This document shows positions 1-8,872 of a stretch of DNA of 64,000 nt, one piece after another (within the stretch, counting starts at the first letter, position 1; each line of letters opens with the position of its first letter). The notes below the pieces were generated by a model. The model had not been told where the DNA came from. It saw only the letters and a list, made by a program, of their open reading frames with translations, and did no database searches. This DNA is from HGM04593 sp045646965 (lineage in GTDB: Bacteria; Bacteroidota; Bacteroidia; Bacteroidales; Bacteroidaceae). The position numbers and the translations under genes are program-made. The stretch spans positions 50,074 through 114,073 of the forward strand of contig JAZRLR010000025.1 of the NCBI GenBank assembly GCA_045646965.1, given 5' to 3'.

Positions 1-1788
1 GTTGATAGCTGTGAGTTTCTGTCGAGCTTCTGTCGATAGCGACTCAAGAGCGGAGTAGTTGAACTTGTCTCGTATGCGTATGTTTTCGAGGCGCAGCATA
101 CGCTCGGCCTCTTCGCGTTCGCGCTCTATGTAGCCGCGGTACTTTATCTCTATCTCCACAGCTTCGGTTATCTCTTCGCGGTTTTCTCCAAGTTTGTCGA
201 GCTCGCGTTTGAGAGGTTGTATGTATTGCGCAATTGAATTTATTGTAATTTGTGGGCGCTCTATAATTGAGGCGAGCTTGCAGCCGCGGGTGAGCGGAGT
301 AGTGCCCAATGCCTCTAGTCCGTGGTTTATGAGGTCGGCCTTTACCGAGAAGTTTTCGATGAAATTGGTAAGGCTTTGCATAAGTTCCTTTTTCTGTTGT
401 AACAGTTCGTAACGTTCTTTTGTTGCGAGTCCCAGGGTGTATGACTTTTCGGTGAGGCGCATATCGGCGTTGTCGGAGCGCAGGAGTATGCGATACTCTG
501 CGCGCGATGTAAACATACGATATGGTTCGTCCACTCCTTTGGTTACAAGGTCGTCGATGAGCACTCCTATGTAGGCTTCGTTGCGACGCAGCACGAAGCT
601 ATCCTTGCCGTCTATTTTGAGCGCGGCGTTTATGCCGGCTACGAGTCCCTGTCCGGCTGCCTCCTCGTATCCGGTGGTGCCGTTTACCTGTCCTGCAAAA
701 TAGAGGTTCTCCACAATCTTCGATTCGAGTGTGTGGTTGAGCTGTGTGGGGTCGAAGTAGTCATATTCTATCGCATAGCCGGGGCGGTAGGCAACAGCCT
801 CTTTCAGTGCGGGTATCTTGCGCAGTGCGGTGAGCTGTATATCCATCGGCAGCGATGACGAGAATCCGTTTACATAAATCTCTTGTGTGGTCTCGCCTTC
901 GGGCTCAAGGAAGAGCAGGTGGCGTTCGCGCTCGGCAAAGGTTACAATCTTTGTTTCTATGCTCGGGCAGTAGCGCGGGCCGATGCTTTGTATCTGTCCG
1001 TTGTAAAGAGGAGAGAATTCGAGACCGTCGCGCAGGGTTTGGTGCACTTCGGGGTTGGTATAGCAGGCCCAGCAGGGTAATTGCTCCAATTTTCTCTCGT
1101 TGCTCAAATATGAGAAACAATGAAAATCTTCGTCACCGCGCTGAATATCAACGAGTTGTAGGTTGATACTGCGTTTGTCAAGGCGCACAGGCGTTCCTGT
1201 TTTCATTCGTCCCGTAATTACGCCGTGTTTTTTGATGGATTCTGTGAGTCCTTTTGCTGCGGGCTCGGCTATGCGGCCGCCCTCGAACTGCACTTTACCC
1301 ACGTGCATCACTCCGTTGAGAAAAGTACCTGCGGTGATGATTATGCTCTTGGCGCGGAACTCTGCGCCGAGCTGTGTTCTCACTCCTACGGCTTTGCCAT
1401 CTTCTACTATGAGCTCGTTGGCGCAGTCCTGCCACATATTCAGGTTGGGGATATTTTCGAGTGTCTCTCTCCAGTATTGGCTGAACTTCATTCTGTCGCA
1501 CTGCGCGCGCGGGCTCCACATCGCCGGCCCTTTTGAGCGGTTGAGCATACGGAACTGTATGGATGCACGGTCGGTGATGATACCCATATATCCGCCCAGT
1601 GCATCAATTTCGCGCACAATCTGCCCCTTGGCAATGCCGCCTATGGCAGGGTTGCAGCTCATCTGTGCAATTTTGTTCATATCCATTGTCATAAGACAGG
1701 TTTTCTTGCCCAGGTTTGCTGCGGCTGCGGCAGCCTCGCATCCTGCGTGCCCCGCTCCGATGACTAATATGTCGTAGTTGAATATCAC
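1..1788 (-). CDS. mnmG: tRNA uridine-5-carboxymethylaminomethyl(34) synthesis enzyme MnmG (3' partial)
   Basis: MnmG (GidA) is the FAD-dependent partner of the GTPase MnmE; together they modify U34 of certain tRNAs in the cytoplasm. The start read here is GTG at 1788, which places the FAD motif GAGHAG at residues 11-16. Further in are the family signatures GPRYCPSIETK (middle) and GQVNGTTGYEEAAGQG. 596 codons are visible without a stop; family members are about 620-630 residues, so roughly 25-35 C-terminal residues lie left of the window. A good -7 box lies just upstream (1815-1822). The gene is divergent from sdhC and stands alone here. Identification is firm; the GTG start is chosen because no ATG lies upstream before the FAD motif. 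Confidence 0.95.
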   Translation of the reverse strand, partial: MIFNYDILVIGAGHAGCEAAAAAANLGKKTCLMTMDMNKIAQMSCNPAIGGIAKGQIVREIDALGGYMGIITDRASIQFRMLNRSKGPAMWSPRAQCDRMKFSQYWRETLENIPNLNMWQDCANELIVEDGKAVGVRTQLGAEFRAKSIIITAGTFLNGVMHVGKVQFEGGRIAEPAAKGLTESIKKHGVITGRMKTGTPVRLDKRSINLQLVDIQRGDEDFHCFSYLSNERKLEQLPCWACYTNPEVHQTLRDGLEFSPLYNGQIQSIGPRYCPSIETKIVTFAERERHLLFLEPEGETTQEIYVNGFSSSLPMDIQLTALRKIPALKEAVAYRPGYAIEYDYFDPTQLNHTLESKIVENLYFAGQVNGTTGYEEAAGQGLVAGINAALKIDGKDSFVLRRNEAYIGVLIDDLVTKGVDEPYRMFTSRAEYRILLRSDNADMRLTEKSYTLGLATKERYELLQQKKELMQSLTNFIENFSVKADLINHGLEALGTTPLTRGCKLASIIERPQITINSIAQYIQPLKRELDKLGENREEITEAVEIEIKYRGYIEREREEAERMLRLENIRIRDKFNYSALESLSTEARQKLTAIN

Positions 1789-1814
1789 GTTTTTTCTTTT
1801 ATACTTTAAGAGTG

Positions 1815-1822
1815 CAAAGATA
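1815..1822 (-). promoter_or_regulatory. -7 promoter box for mnmG
   Basis: On the minus strand this reads TATCTTTG, a perfect Bacteroidetes TAnnTTTG box, 26 bp before the GTG start of mnmG. I see no clear -33 TTTG. Confidence 0.6.
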
Positions 1823-1925
1823 ATAAAACATTTTTTCTGCCTTGCAGGTTATCTTCATTATTTACCTTATCTATTTAAAGAGGTAATAATTTCGTTAAAT
1901 AATATGGTTTTTAATAAAAAAGATT

Positions 1926-1933
1926 TATTTTTG
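1926..1933 (+). promoter_or_regulatory. -7 promoter box for the fumarate reductase operon
   Basis: TATTTTTG matches TAnnTTTG exactly and lies in a very A/T-rich stretch between the divergent mnmG and sdhC genes. It implies a leader of about 75-85 nt before the ATG at 2018. The leader is A/T-rich and carries no Shine-Dalgarno sequence. Confidence 0.55.
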
Positions 1934-2017
1934 TAGGTAATTAGTACGTGGTATACTGGTTTTATGTGTTCGAACATAAACAATTTATTTATTTATATAT
2001 TTTAATATCAATTTATT

Positions 2018-2716
2018 ATGTGGTTATTTAATTCTTCTGTGGGAAAGAAGGTTATTATGAGTGTATCGGGTATTGCCCTTGTACTCTTCCTCCTTTTCCA
2101 TATGTCAATGAACCTTGTTGCTATCTTCAGCACCGAAGGTTACAACATGATTTGTGAGTTTTTGGGAGCTAACTGGTATGCCCTCATTGCAACTGCAGGC
2201 CTTGCCGCTCTTGTAGTAGTGCATTTCGTTTATGCAATCATCCTCACACTTCAGAACAAAAAGGCTCGCGGCGGTCAGGGTTATGCCTACACCGTAAAGC
2301 CTAAAAACGTTGAGTGGGCTTCGCAGAATATGTTTGTGCTTGGCCTCATCGTAGTATTGGGTATGGCTCTGCACTTGTTCAACTTCTGGGCAAATATGCA
2401 GCTTCCCGAGGTTTTGCACAAGATTGGTATGCACGTTGATGAGGCTACTTTGAGCCTTGCTGCAAACGGCACACACTACATTGCACAAACCTTTGCTTGC
2501 CCCGTTTACGTTGCACTTTATGTTATCTGGTTGGCTGCTTTGTGGTTCCACCTCACACACGGTTTCTGGAGCGCATTGCAGACTCTCGGCTGGGCCAATA
2601 AAATCTGGTTCGAGCGCTGGAAGACTATCGGCAACGTACTTGTTACTCTCATTATTCTTGGTTTCTTGGCTGTTGTAGTTGTTTACGCATTCTGCCCCTG
2701 TGCAGGCGGCTGCTAA
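2018..2716 (+). CDS. sdhC: Succinate dehydrogenase/fumarate reductase cytochrome b subunit
   Basis: This is the membrane anchor of the succinate:quinone oxidoreductase family (b558 type), which passes electrons between the menaquinone pool and the flavin/iron-sulfur subunits. The 232-residue protein has about five hydrophobic segments (residues about 12-34, 45-72, 105-125, 160-180 and 205-230), with histidines in or beside several of them (for example FHMSMN near 28 and HFVYA near 69) that could ligate haem b. The flavoprotein and iron-sulfur genes follow directly (37 bp, then 20 bp), so this is a three-gene operon. In anaerobic Bacteroidales the complex works mainly as fumarate reductase in the succinate/propionate pathway; the direction here is an inference. 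It could equally be named frdC. Confidence 0.95.
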   Translation: MWLFNSSVGKKVIMSVSGIALVLFLLFHMSMNLVAIFSTEGYNMICEFLGANWYALIATAGLAALVVVHFVYAIILTLQNKKARGGQGYAYTVKPKNVEWASQNMFVLGLIVVLGMALHLFNFWANMQLPEVLHKIGMHVDEATLSLAANGTHYIAQTFACPVYVALYVIWLAALWFHLTHGFWSALQTLGWANKIWFERWKTIGNVLVTLIILGFLAVVVVYAFCPCAGGC

Positions 2717-2753
2717 TTACCGATGTTTTTTTAAATTATAAAATTCAAATATT

Positions 2754-4712
2754 ATGGCTAAAATAAGTTCAGTAAAAGTGGATTCTAAAATTCCTGAAGG
2801 CCCTTTGGCCGAGAAATGGACGAACTATAAGGCGCATCAGAAATTGGTGAACCCTGCAAACAAACGTAAACTCGATATCATCGTAGTGGGTACAGGTCTT
2901 GCAGGTGCATCGGCTGCCGCTTCTTTGGGAGCTATGGGCTTCAACGTTCTTAACTTCTGTATTCAGGATTCACCCCGCCGTGCTCACTCTATTGCTGCAC
3001 AGGGTGGTATAAATGCTGCAAAGAACTATCAGAACGACGGTGACTCGGTTTATCGTCTCTTCTACGATACAATCAAGGGTGGTGACTACCGTGCACGTGA
3101 GGCAAACGTTTATCGTTTGGCCGAGGTATCGGGTGCAATCATCGACCAGTGCGTGGCACAGTGTGTTCCCTTCGCTCGCGAGTACGGCGGTCTCTTGGCT
3201 AACCGTTCTTTTGGTGGTGCGCAGGTATCGCGTACATTCTATGCCCGCGGTCAGACCGGTCAGCAGCTTCTCTTGGGTGCCTACTCTGCTCTCAACTATC
3301 AGGTGAGCCAGGGCACTGTTAAGGTGTATACACGTTACGAGATGCTCGACCTTGTAATCATCGATGGTCGTGCACGCGGTATCATCGCTCGTAACCTTGT
3401 AACAGGTAAGGTTGAGCGTTTTGCAGCTCACGCTGTGGTTATCGGTACCGGTGGTTACGGTAACACATACTTCCTCTCTACAAACGCTATGGGTAGCAAC
3501 GGCTCTGCCGCTTTGCAGTGCTACCGCAAGGGTGCATATTTCGCAAACCCCTGCTACGCACAGATTCACCCCACCTGTATTCCCGTACACGGCGACAAGC
3601 AGTCTAAACTTACTCTTATGTCAGAGTCTCTGCGTAACGACGGTCGTATCTGGGTTCCCAAGAAATTGGAGGATGCAAAGGCTTTGCAGGCTGGTACAAA
3701 ACATCCCAATGATATTCCCGACGAGGACCGCGTCTTCTACTTGGAGCGTCGTTATCCCGCGTTCGGTAACCTCGTGCCCCGTGACGTTGCCTCTCGTGCT
3801 GCCAAAGAGCGTTGCGACGCAGGCTACGGCGTAAACAACACAGGTCTTGCTGTGTTCCTCGACTTCAAATATGCTATCCAGCGTCTTGGCGAGGATGTAG
3901 TGCGTCAGCGCTATGGTAACCTCTTCGATATGTACGAGGAGATCGCCGACACCAACCCCTACAAGGAGCCTATGATGATTTTCCCCGCTATCCACTACAC
4001 AATGGGTGGTATCTGGGTAGACTATGAGTTGCAGACATCAGTTCCCGGTTTGTTCGCTATCGGTGAGGCTAACTTCTCTGACCACGGTGCCAACCGTTTG
4101 GGTGCTTCTGCTCTTATGCAGGGATTGGCCGATGGTTACTTTGTATTGCCTTACACAATTCAGAACTACCTCTCTGACCAGATTCAGGTTCCCCGCTTCA
4201 GCACCGACGCTCCCGAGTTCATTGCTGCCGAGAAGGCTGTCAATGACAAGATTGCGAAGCTTATGGCAATCAAGGGTAAGCGCAGCGTAGACTCTATCCA
4301 CAAGGAACTTGGTCACGTTATGTGGGACTATGTGGGTATGGCACGTACCGAGGAGTCTTTGAAGACCGCGTTGAAGAAACTCGACGAGGTGGAGAAACTC
4401 TTCTGGAGCGAGCTCTTCATCCCCGGCTCTGCCGACACCTTGAACGTAGAGCTCGAGAAGGCTCTCCGTCTCTTGGATTTCATCGAGATTGGCAAGCTTA
4501 TGGCTTACGACGCACTCAACCGTGAGGAGTCTTGCGGTGGTCACTTCCGTGAGGAGCACCAGACCGAGGAGGGCGAGGCTAAACGTGACGATGAGAACTA
4601 TTCATACGTTGCCTGCTGGAAATTTGCCGGCGAGGGACAGGAGCCCGAGCTCATTAAAGAGGACCTCAACTATCAGTACATCAAGGTACAGCAACGTAAC
4701 TACAAAAACTAA
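2754..4712 (+). CDS. sdhA: Fumarate reductase/succinate dehydrogenase flavoprotein subunit
   Basis: Catalytic subunit interconverting fumarate and succinate, held on the inner face of the cytoplasmic membrane by the cytochrome b subunit. The 652-residue protein shows the FAD-binding motif GTGLAG at residues 46-51 and the HSIAAQGG motif, whose His78 is the expected covalent FAD attachment site. Substrate-side motifs follow, including SRTFYARGQTGQQLL and HPTCIPVHG, then the C-terminal helical domain. Length and composition fit the Bacteroides/epsilonproteobacterial-type enzymes (also called frdA). Codon use favours CGT, GGT and AAC more than the neighbours do, as expected for a very abundant protein. 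The start at 2754 follows an A/T-rich leader with no Shine-Dalgarno sequence. Confidence 0.97.
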   Translation: MAKISSVKVDSKIPEGPLAEKWTNYKAHQKLVNPANKRKLDIIVVGTGLAGASAAASLGAMGFNVLNFCIQDSPRRAHSIAAQGGINAAKNYQNDGDSVYRLFYDTIKGGDYRAREANVYRLAEVSGAIIDQCVAQCVPFAREYGGLLANRSFGGAQVSRTFYARGQTGQQLLLGAYSALNYQVSQGTVKVYTRYEMLDLVIIDGRARGIIARNLVTGKVERFAAHAVVIGTGGYGNTYFLSTNAMGSNGSAALQCYRKGAYFANPCYAQIHPTCIPVHGDKQSKLTLMSESLRNDGRIWVPKKLEDAKALQAGTKHPNDIPDEDRVFYLERRYPAFGNLVPRDVASRAAKERCDAGYGVNNTGLAVFLDFKYAIQRLGEDVVRQRYGNLFDMYEEIADTNPYKEPMMIFPAIHYTMGGIWVDYELQTSVPGLFAIGEANFSDHGANRLGASALMQGLADGYFVLPYTIQNYLSDQIQVPRFSTDAPEFIAAEKAVNDKIAKLMAIKGKRSVDSIHKELGHVMWDYVGMARTEESLKTALKKLDEVEKLFWSELFIPGSADTLNVELEKALRLLDFIEIGKLMAYDALNREESCGGHFREEHQTEEGEAKRDDENYSYVACWKFAGEGQEPELIKEDLNYQYIKVQQRNYKN

Positions 4713-4732
4713 CCTGAAAAATTCAAAAAACA

Positions 4733-5488
4733 ATGGATAAAAATATCAGTTTTACATTGAAAGTATGGCGTCAGAGAGGTCCTAAAGAGAAAGGTGCTTT
4801 CGCTACCTATCAGATGAAGGATATCCCCGGTGATACCTCGTTCCTCGAGATGCTGGATATATTGAACGAGACTTTGGTGAACAAAGGTGAGGAGCCTATC
4901 GTGTTCGACCACGACTGTCGCGAGGGTATCTGCGGTATGTGTTCACTCTATGTGAACGGTCATCCCCACGGCCCTGCAACAGGTGCTACAACCTGTCAGC
5001 TCTATATGCGTCGTTTCAAGGACGGTGACACAATCACTGTTGAGCCCTGGCGTTCGGCAGCGTTCCCCGTTATCCGCGACCTTATGGTAGACAGAACTGC
5101 TTTTGACAAGATTCAGCAGGCCGGCGGTTATGTGTCAATCAACACAGGTGGTATGCCCGACGCTAACGCAATTCCCATCGGCAAGGACATCGCCGAGGAG
5201 GCTATGGACGCTGCTGCTTGTATCGGTTGCGGTGCTTGTGTAGCTGCTTGTAAGAACGGTTCTGCTATGCTGTTCGTTTCGGCCAAGGTGAGCCAGTTTG
5301 CTCTCCTTCCCCAGGGTAAGGCCGAGGCTGCAAAGCGTGCAAAATCTATGATTGCAAAGATGGACGAGCTCGGATTTGGTAACTGTACCAACACCCGCGC
5401 TTGCGAGGCAGAGTGCCCCAAATGTATCTCTATCAGCAATATCGCACGTTTGAACCGTGAGTTCATCAAAGCAAAGATGAAAGACTAA
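4733..5488 (+). CDS. sdhB: Fumarate reductase/succinate dehydrogenase iron-sulfur subunit
   Basis: Electron-transfer subunit linking the flavin to haem and quinone. The 251-residue protein has a plant-type [2Fe-2S] site (Cys62, Cys67, Cys70, Cys88). A ferredoxin-like C-terminal half carries CIGCGAC with Cys163/166/169/173, and a second set at Cys218/224/228/231. Together these are the ligands for the [2Fe-2S], [4Fe-4S] and [3Fe-4S] centres of the family. It is the last gene of the sdhC-A-B operon; a clear intrinsic terminator follows at 5514-5549. Also called frdB. Confidence 0.97.
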   Translation: MDKNISFTLKVWRQRGPKEKGAFATYQMKDIPGDTSFLEMLDILNETLVNKGEEPIVFDHDCREGICGMCSLYVNGHPHGPATGATTCQLYMRRFKDGDTITVEPWRSAAFPVIRDLMVDRTAFDKIQQAGGYVSINTGGMPDANAIPIGKDIAEEAMDAAACIGCGACVAACKNGSAMLFVSAKVSQFALLPQGKAEAAKRAKSMIAKMDELGFGNCTNTRACEAECPKCISISNIARLNREFIKAKMKD

Positions 5489-5513
5489 ATATCATTTATA
5501 ATAATGATTGTGT

Positions 5514-5549
5514 GGGAGGCAGCCGTTTGGTTGCCTCCTATTATTTTAT
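5514..5549 (+). terminator. Intrinsic terminator after sdhB
   Basis: GGAGGCA at 5515-5521 pairs with TGCCTCC at 5532-5538, followed by a T/A-rich tail. It sits 26 bp after the sdhB stop and separates the operon from proC. Confidence 0.8.
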
Positions 5550-5574
5550 AAGGAGATAATTTTCTCCTTGTCTA

Positions 5575-5606
5575 TTGCAGACTTTTCCTTTATTTGTTTA
5601 AATTTG
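5575..5606 (+). promoter_or_regulatory. Promoter of the proCBA operon
   Basis: TTG at 5575-5577 and a perfect -7 box TAAATTTG at 5599-5606, 21 bp apart. The box lies about 70 bp before the proC ATG chosen here, which supports starting proC at 5676 and not at the in-frame upstream ATG at 5508. Confidence 0.65.
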
Positions 5607-5675
5607 CAGCCACGCTTTTTGGGCGGGGCAGGCGAGGCCTGCCACAGTAATGTTTTTTATACAAACGATAAACAG

Positions 5676-6467
5676 ATGAAAATTGCTATTATAGGAGCTG
5701 GAAATATGGGCGGAGCGATAGCGCGCGGCCTGGCTGCCACCGTTGCGGGTGTCGATATTTGTGTGTCGAACCCCTCTGTGGGCAAGCTCGAAGCACTCAA
5801 GCAGGAATTTCCCGCTTTAAACATAACCACCGACAATTGTGAGGCTGTGTGCGGTGCCGATTTTGTGTTCCTTGCGGTGAAACCGTGGAAGATGGAGGAG
5901 GTTATCGCGCAGATAAAGCCCTTGCTGTGCTACGGGAAACAGATTGTGGTTTCTGTGGCAGGCGGTGTGGGCAGCGCACAGATAGACAGTTGGCTCGCAA
6001 AGCAGGGCGAGGAGCTTCCTCCTCTTTATATTATTATACCAAACACAGCCATAGCCACAGGGTGCAGTATGACCTTTGTGTGCGGAAAGCGCACGCTCGC
6101 CGCTGCCGATGAAAAGATTTCGCAGATGTTCTCGACTATGGGAGAGGTTATGTTTGTAGATGAGGCTCTTGTGGGGGCGGGTACCGCTCTGGCCTCGTGT
6201 GGCATAGCATACGCTCTGCGTTATATCCGCGCAGCCGTAGAGGGTGGTGTGGAGCTCGGTTTCCGTGCCGCCGATGCGCAAAAGATTGTTATGCAGACAT
6301 TGAAGGGCGCCGTGTCGGTTCTCGAGACAAACGGCACACATCCCGAGGTGGAGATTGACCGCGTTACCACACCCGGCGGTCTCACCATAAGGGGGTTGAA
6401 TGCGATGGAAGAGGCCGGTTTCACGGCAAGTGTGATTGAGGGGTTGCGTGCCTCTGTAAAAAAATAG
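5676..6467 (+). CDS. proC: Pyrroline-5-carboxylate reductase
   Basis: Last step of proline synthesis: NAD(P)H-dependent reduction of 1-pyrroline-5-carboxylate to proline in the cytoplasm. The 263-residue protein starts with the Rossmann motif GAGNMGGAIARG and ends with the family signature around TTPGGLTIRGLNAMEE. The frame is open upstream to 5508, but that extension runs through the promoter and has no family homology, so I start at ATG 5676 (MKIAIIGAGNM). proB follows after 3 bp and proA after it, giving an operon that holds all three enzymes from glutamate to proline. Confidence 0.95.
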   Translation: MKIAIIGAGNMGGAIARGLAATVAGVDICVSNPSVGKLEALKQEFPALNITTDNCEAVCGADFVFLAVKPWKMEEVIAQIKPLLCYGKQIVVSVAGGVGSAQIDSWLAKQGEELPPLYIIIPNTAIATGCSMTFVCGKRTLAAADEKISQMFSTMGEVMFVDEALVGAGTALASCGIAYALRYIRAAVEGGVELGFRAADAQKIVMQTLKGAVSVLETNGTHPEVEIDRVTTPGGLTIRGLNAMEEAGFTASVIEGLRASVKK

Positions 6468-6470
6468 TAT

Positions 6471-7565
6471 ATGACAATGCAAGCTATATATAAACGTGTG
6501 GCGGTGAAGGTGGGAAGTAATGTGCTCACCCGCCCCGACGGTACACTCGACGTTACAAGAATGTCGGCAATTGTAGACCAGATAGCAGCCTTGCGCTCTA
6601 TGGGAGTCGAAGTAATTCTCATCTCCTCGGGTGCGGTGGCAAGCGGTCGCAGCGAGCTGCGTTCTCTCTCGCCCAAGCACCTCGACACGGTGGGGCAGCG
6701 CCAACTCTACTCGGCTGTAGGGCAGGCAAAGCTCATAAATCGTTACTACGAGCTCTTTCGCGAGCATAATATCCCTGTGGGGCAGGTGCTTACGATGAAA
6801 GAGAGTTTTTCTACACGACGTCTCTACCTGAACCAGCGTAATTGTATGATGGTGATGCTCGAGAACGGTGTGCTGCCCATTGTAAACGAGAACGACACGG
6901 TGAGCGTAACCGAGCTTATGTTTACCGACAACGACGAACTGTCGGGCCTTGTGGCATCTATGATGGATGTGCAGGCGCTCATCATATTAAGTAACGTGGA
7001 CGGTGTCTACAGCGGTGTGCCGGGGGAGCCGGGCGTTGAGGTAATACGTCGTGTGGAGCCGGGCAGAGAGCTCGCCGACTACATTCAAGCTACAAAGTCG
7101 AGCTTCGGCCGCGGTGGTATGATGACAAAGTGTAACATAGCACGCAAGGTGGCCGAGGAGGGTATCGCCGTGTATATAGCCAACGGCAAGCGCGACGGTG
7201 TGCTCACCTCGCTTGTGACAGCTCCCGAGTCGCTTGTCTCTACCTGCTTCGTACCCTCCGAGGGCTGTGTCTCACCCATTAAAAAGTGGATAGCGCACAG
7301 TTCGGGTTTTGTAAAGGGTGCCGTCTACCTCAATGAGCAGGCTGTGGAGGCTGTGTGTGGCGATAAAGCTGTGAGCATATTGCCTGTGGGTGTGGTGCGT
7401 GCCGAGGGCACCTTCTGGCGCGACGACCTTGTGAGCATTGTGGCGCCCGACGGTAGCGTGCTCGGCGTGGGACGTGTGGCCTACGACAGCGATGAAATTG
7501 TGCAGGTGATAGGCAAACACGGTTGCAAGCCTGTGGTACATTATAACTATTTATATCTTGAATAA
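6471..7565 (+). CDS. proB: Glutamate 5-kinase
   Basis: Phosphorylates glutamate to gamma-glutamyl phosphate, the committed step of proline synthesis. The 364-residue protein has the amino-acid kinase domain (KVGSNVL near residue 14, SSGAVASGR near 50, NENDTVS near 140, and GGMMTK near 217). A C-terminal PUA domain covers about residues 270-355. Two ATGs lie at 6471 and 6477; both are plausible. It sits between proC (3 bp gap) and proA (1 bp gap to the proA ATG), so translation of all three is probably coupled. Feedback inhibition by proline is a family property and was not assessed here. Confidence 0.95.
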   Translation: MTMQAIYKRVAVKVGSNVLTRPDGTLDVTRMSAIVDQIAALRSMGVEVILISSGAVASGRSELRSLSPKHLDTVGQRQLYSAVGQAKLINRYYELFREHNIPVGQVLTMKESFSTRRLYLNQRNCMMVMLENGVLPIVNENDTVSVTELMFTDNDELSGLVASMMDVQALIILSNVDGVYSGVPGEPGVEVIRRVEPGRELADYIQATKSSFGRGGMMTKCNIARKVAEEGIAVYIANGKRDGVLTSLVTAPESLVSTCFVPSEGCVSPIKKWIAHSSGFVKGAVYLNEQAVEAVCGDKAVSILPVGVVRAEGTFWRDDLVSIVAPDGSVLGVGRVAYDSDEIVQVIGKHGCKPVVHYNYLYLE

Positions 7566-7566
7566 T

Positions 7567-8814
7567 ATGGAATTAAATAATATCTTCAGCGAGGTTAAAA
7601 AAGCCTCTGCCGAGCTGTTGCGCTTGAGCGGACAGCGTATAAACGAAATTCTCCTTGCCGTGGCCGACGAGGCCGAGAAACAGCATCCCTATATCCTCGA
7701 AGCCAATGAACGCGACCTTGCAAAGATGTCGCCCGAAGACCCTAGATACGACCGTCTGCGTCTCACACAGGAGCGCATTGCGGGCATCGCAGCCGATATG
7801 CGTAAAGTGGCCTCTTTGCCTTCGCCGCTTGGCAAGGTGCTCAAGGAGTCTGTTCTGCCCAACGGGTTGCAGCTTTCTCGCGTGAGCGTGCCTTTTGGCG
7901 TTATAGGTGTCATATACGAGGCACGCCCCAATGTGAGCTTCGATGTCTTTGCCCTTTGTATGAAGGCGGGGAGCGCCTGTGTACTCAAGGGTGGCAGCGA
8001 TGCCGAGGAATCGAATAAAGCTATCGTGGAGGTTATACACAGCGTGTTGCGCCGTTGTGGCGTGAACGAGCGCGTTGTGGAGCTTTTGCCCGTGGAGCGA
8101 GAGGCTACACAGGCTCTGCTGACAGCCCGCGGCTATGTCGATCTTATAATTCCCCGTGGCAGCAGCCGTCTCATAAATTTTGTGCGTTCAAATGCCACAA
8201 TACCGGTCATTGAGACAGGTGCAGGTGTGTGTCACACCTATTTCGATGCGTCGGGCGACCTTGCCAAGGGTGCAGCGATTGTAAACAATGCCAAGACACG
8301 TCGTGTGAGCGTGTGTAACGCCCTCGATTGCCTTTTGGTGCACAGCGACAGGTTGTGCGACCTTGCCGCGCTCTGCGAGCCTCTGAAGGAGAGCTGCGTG
8401 AAGATATTTGCCGACGAGGCTGCCTATGCCGCTCTCGAGGGCAGCTACCCCGCAGAGCTTCTTCTGCACGCCGACGAGGAGAGCTTCGGCACAGAGTTCT
8501 TGAGCTATTCTATGGCTGTGAAATGCGTTGCCACGGTCGATGAGGCTGTGGAGCATATCTCGCGTTACGGTTCGGGACACAGCGAGTGCATCGTGGCCGA
8601 AAACAGCGATGTGGCCGACCTCTTTACCACCCTGGTAGATGCCGCCTGTGTATATGTAAATGCCCCCACATCGTTTACCGACGGTGCGCAGTTTGGTCTC
8701 GGAGCCGAGATAGGTATCAGCACACAGAAACTGCACGCGCGTGGCCCTATGGCACTCGACGAGATTGTCACATACAAGTGGATTATAAAGGGTAACGGGC
8801 AGGTGCGTAAATAA
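7567..8814 (+). CDS. proA: Glutamate-5-semialdehyde dehydrogenase (gamma-glutamyl phosphate reductase)
   Basis: Reduces gamma-glutamyl phosphate with NADPH to glutamate semialdehyde, which cyclises to the substrate of ProC. The 415-residue protein belongs to the aldehyde dehydrogenase superfamily. It contains GVIYEARPNV, the nucleotide-binding KGGSDAEESN region, PRGSSRLI, and the catalytic-cysteine segment RRVSVCNALDCL near residue 245. A TTG at 7558 is in frame, but the ATG at 7567 lies 1 bp after the proB stop and gives the usual N-terminus. The gene ends 16 bp before a long bidirectional terminator. Confidence 0.95.
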   Translation: MELNNIFSEVKKASAELLRLSGQRINEILLAVADEAEKQHPYILEANERDLAKMSPEDPRYDRLRLTQERIAGIAADMRKVASLPSPLGKVLKESVLPNGLQLSRVSVPFGVIGVIYEARPNVSFDVFALCMKAGSACVLKGGSDAEESNKAIVEVIHSVLRRCGVNERVVELLPVEREATQALLTARGYVDLIIPRGSSRLINFVRSNATIPVIETGAGVCHTYFDASGDLAKGAAIVNNAKTRRVSVCNALDCLLVHSDRLCDLAALCEPLKESCVKIFADEAAYAALEGSYPAELLLHADEESFGTEFLSYSMAVKCVATVDEAVEHISRYGSGHSECIVAENSDVADLFTTLVDAACVYVNAPTSFTDGAQFGLGAEIGISTQKLHARGPMALDEIVTYKWIIKGNGQVRK

Positions 8815-8830
8815 CCTTCTGTTATCTCTA

Positions 8831-8872
8831 TAAAACAAATGTACACCAAGTTTTTGGTGTACATTTGTTTTA
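8831..8872. terminator. Bidirectional terminator between proA and the WbqC-like gene
   Basis: A 17-bp perfect inverted repeat (8831-8847 with 8856-8872) with an 8-nt loop. It has A-rich sequence on one side and T-rich on the other, so it can end transcription both ways. The stop codon of the minus-strand gene (8870-8872) lies inside the stem. Confidence 0.85.
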
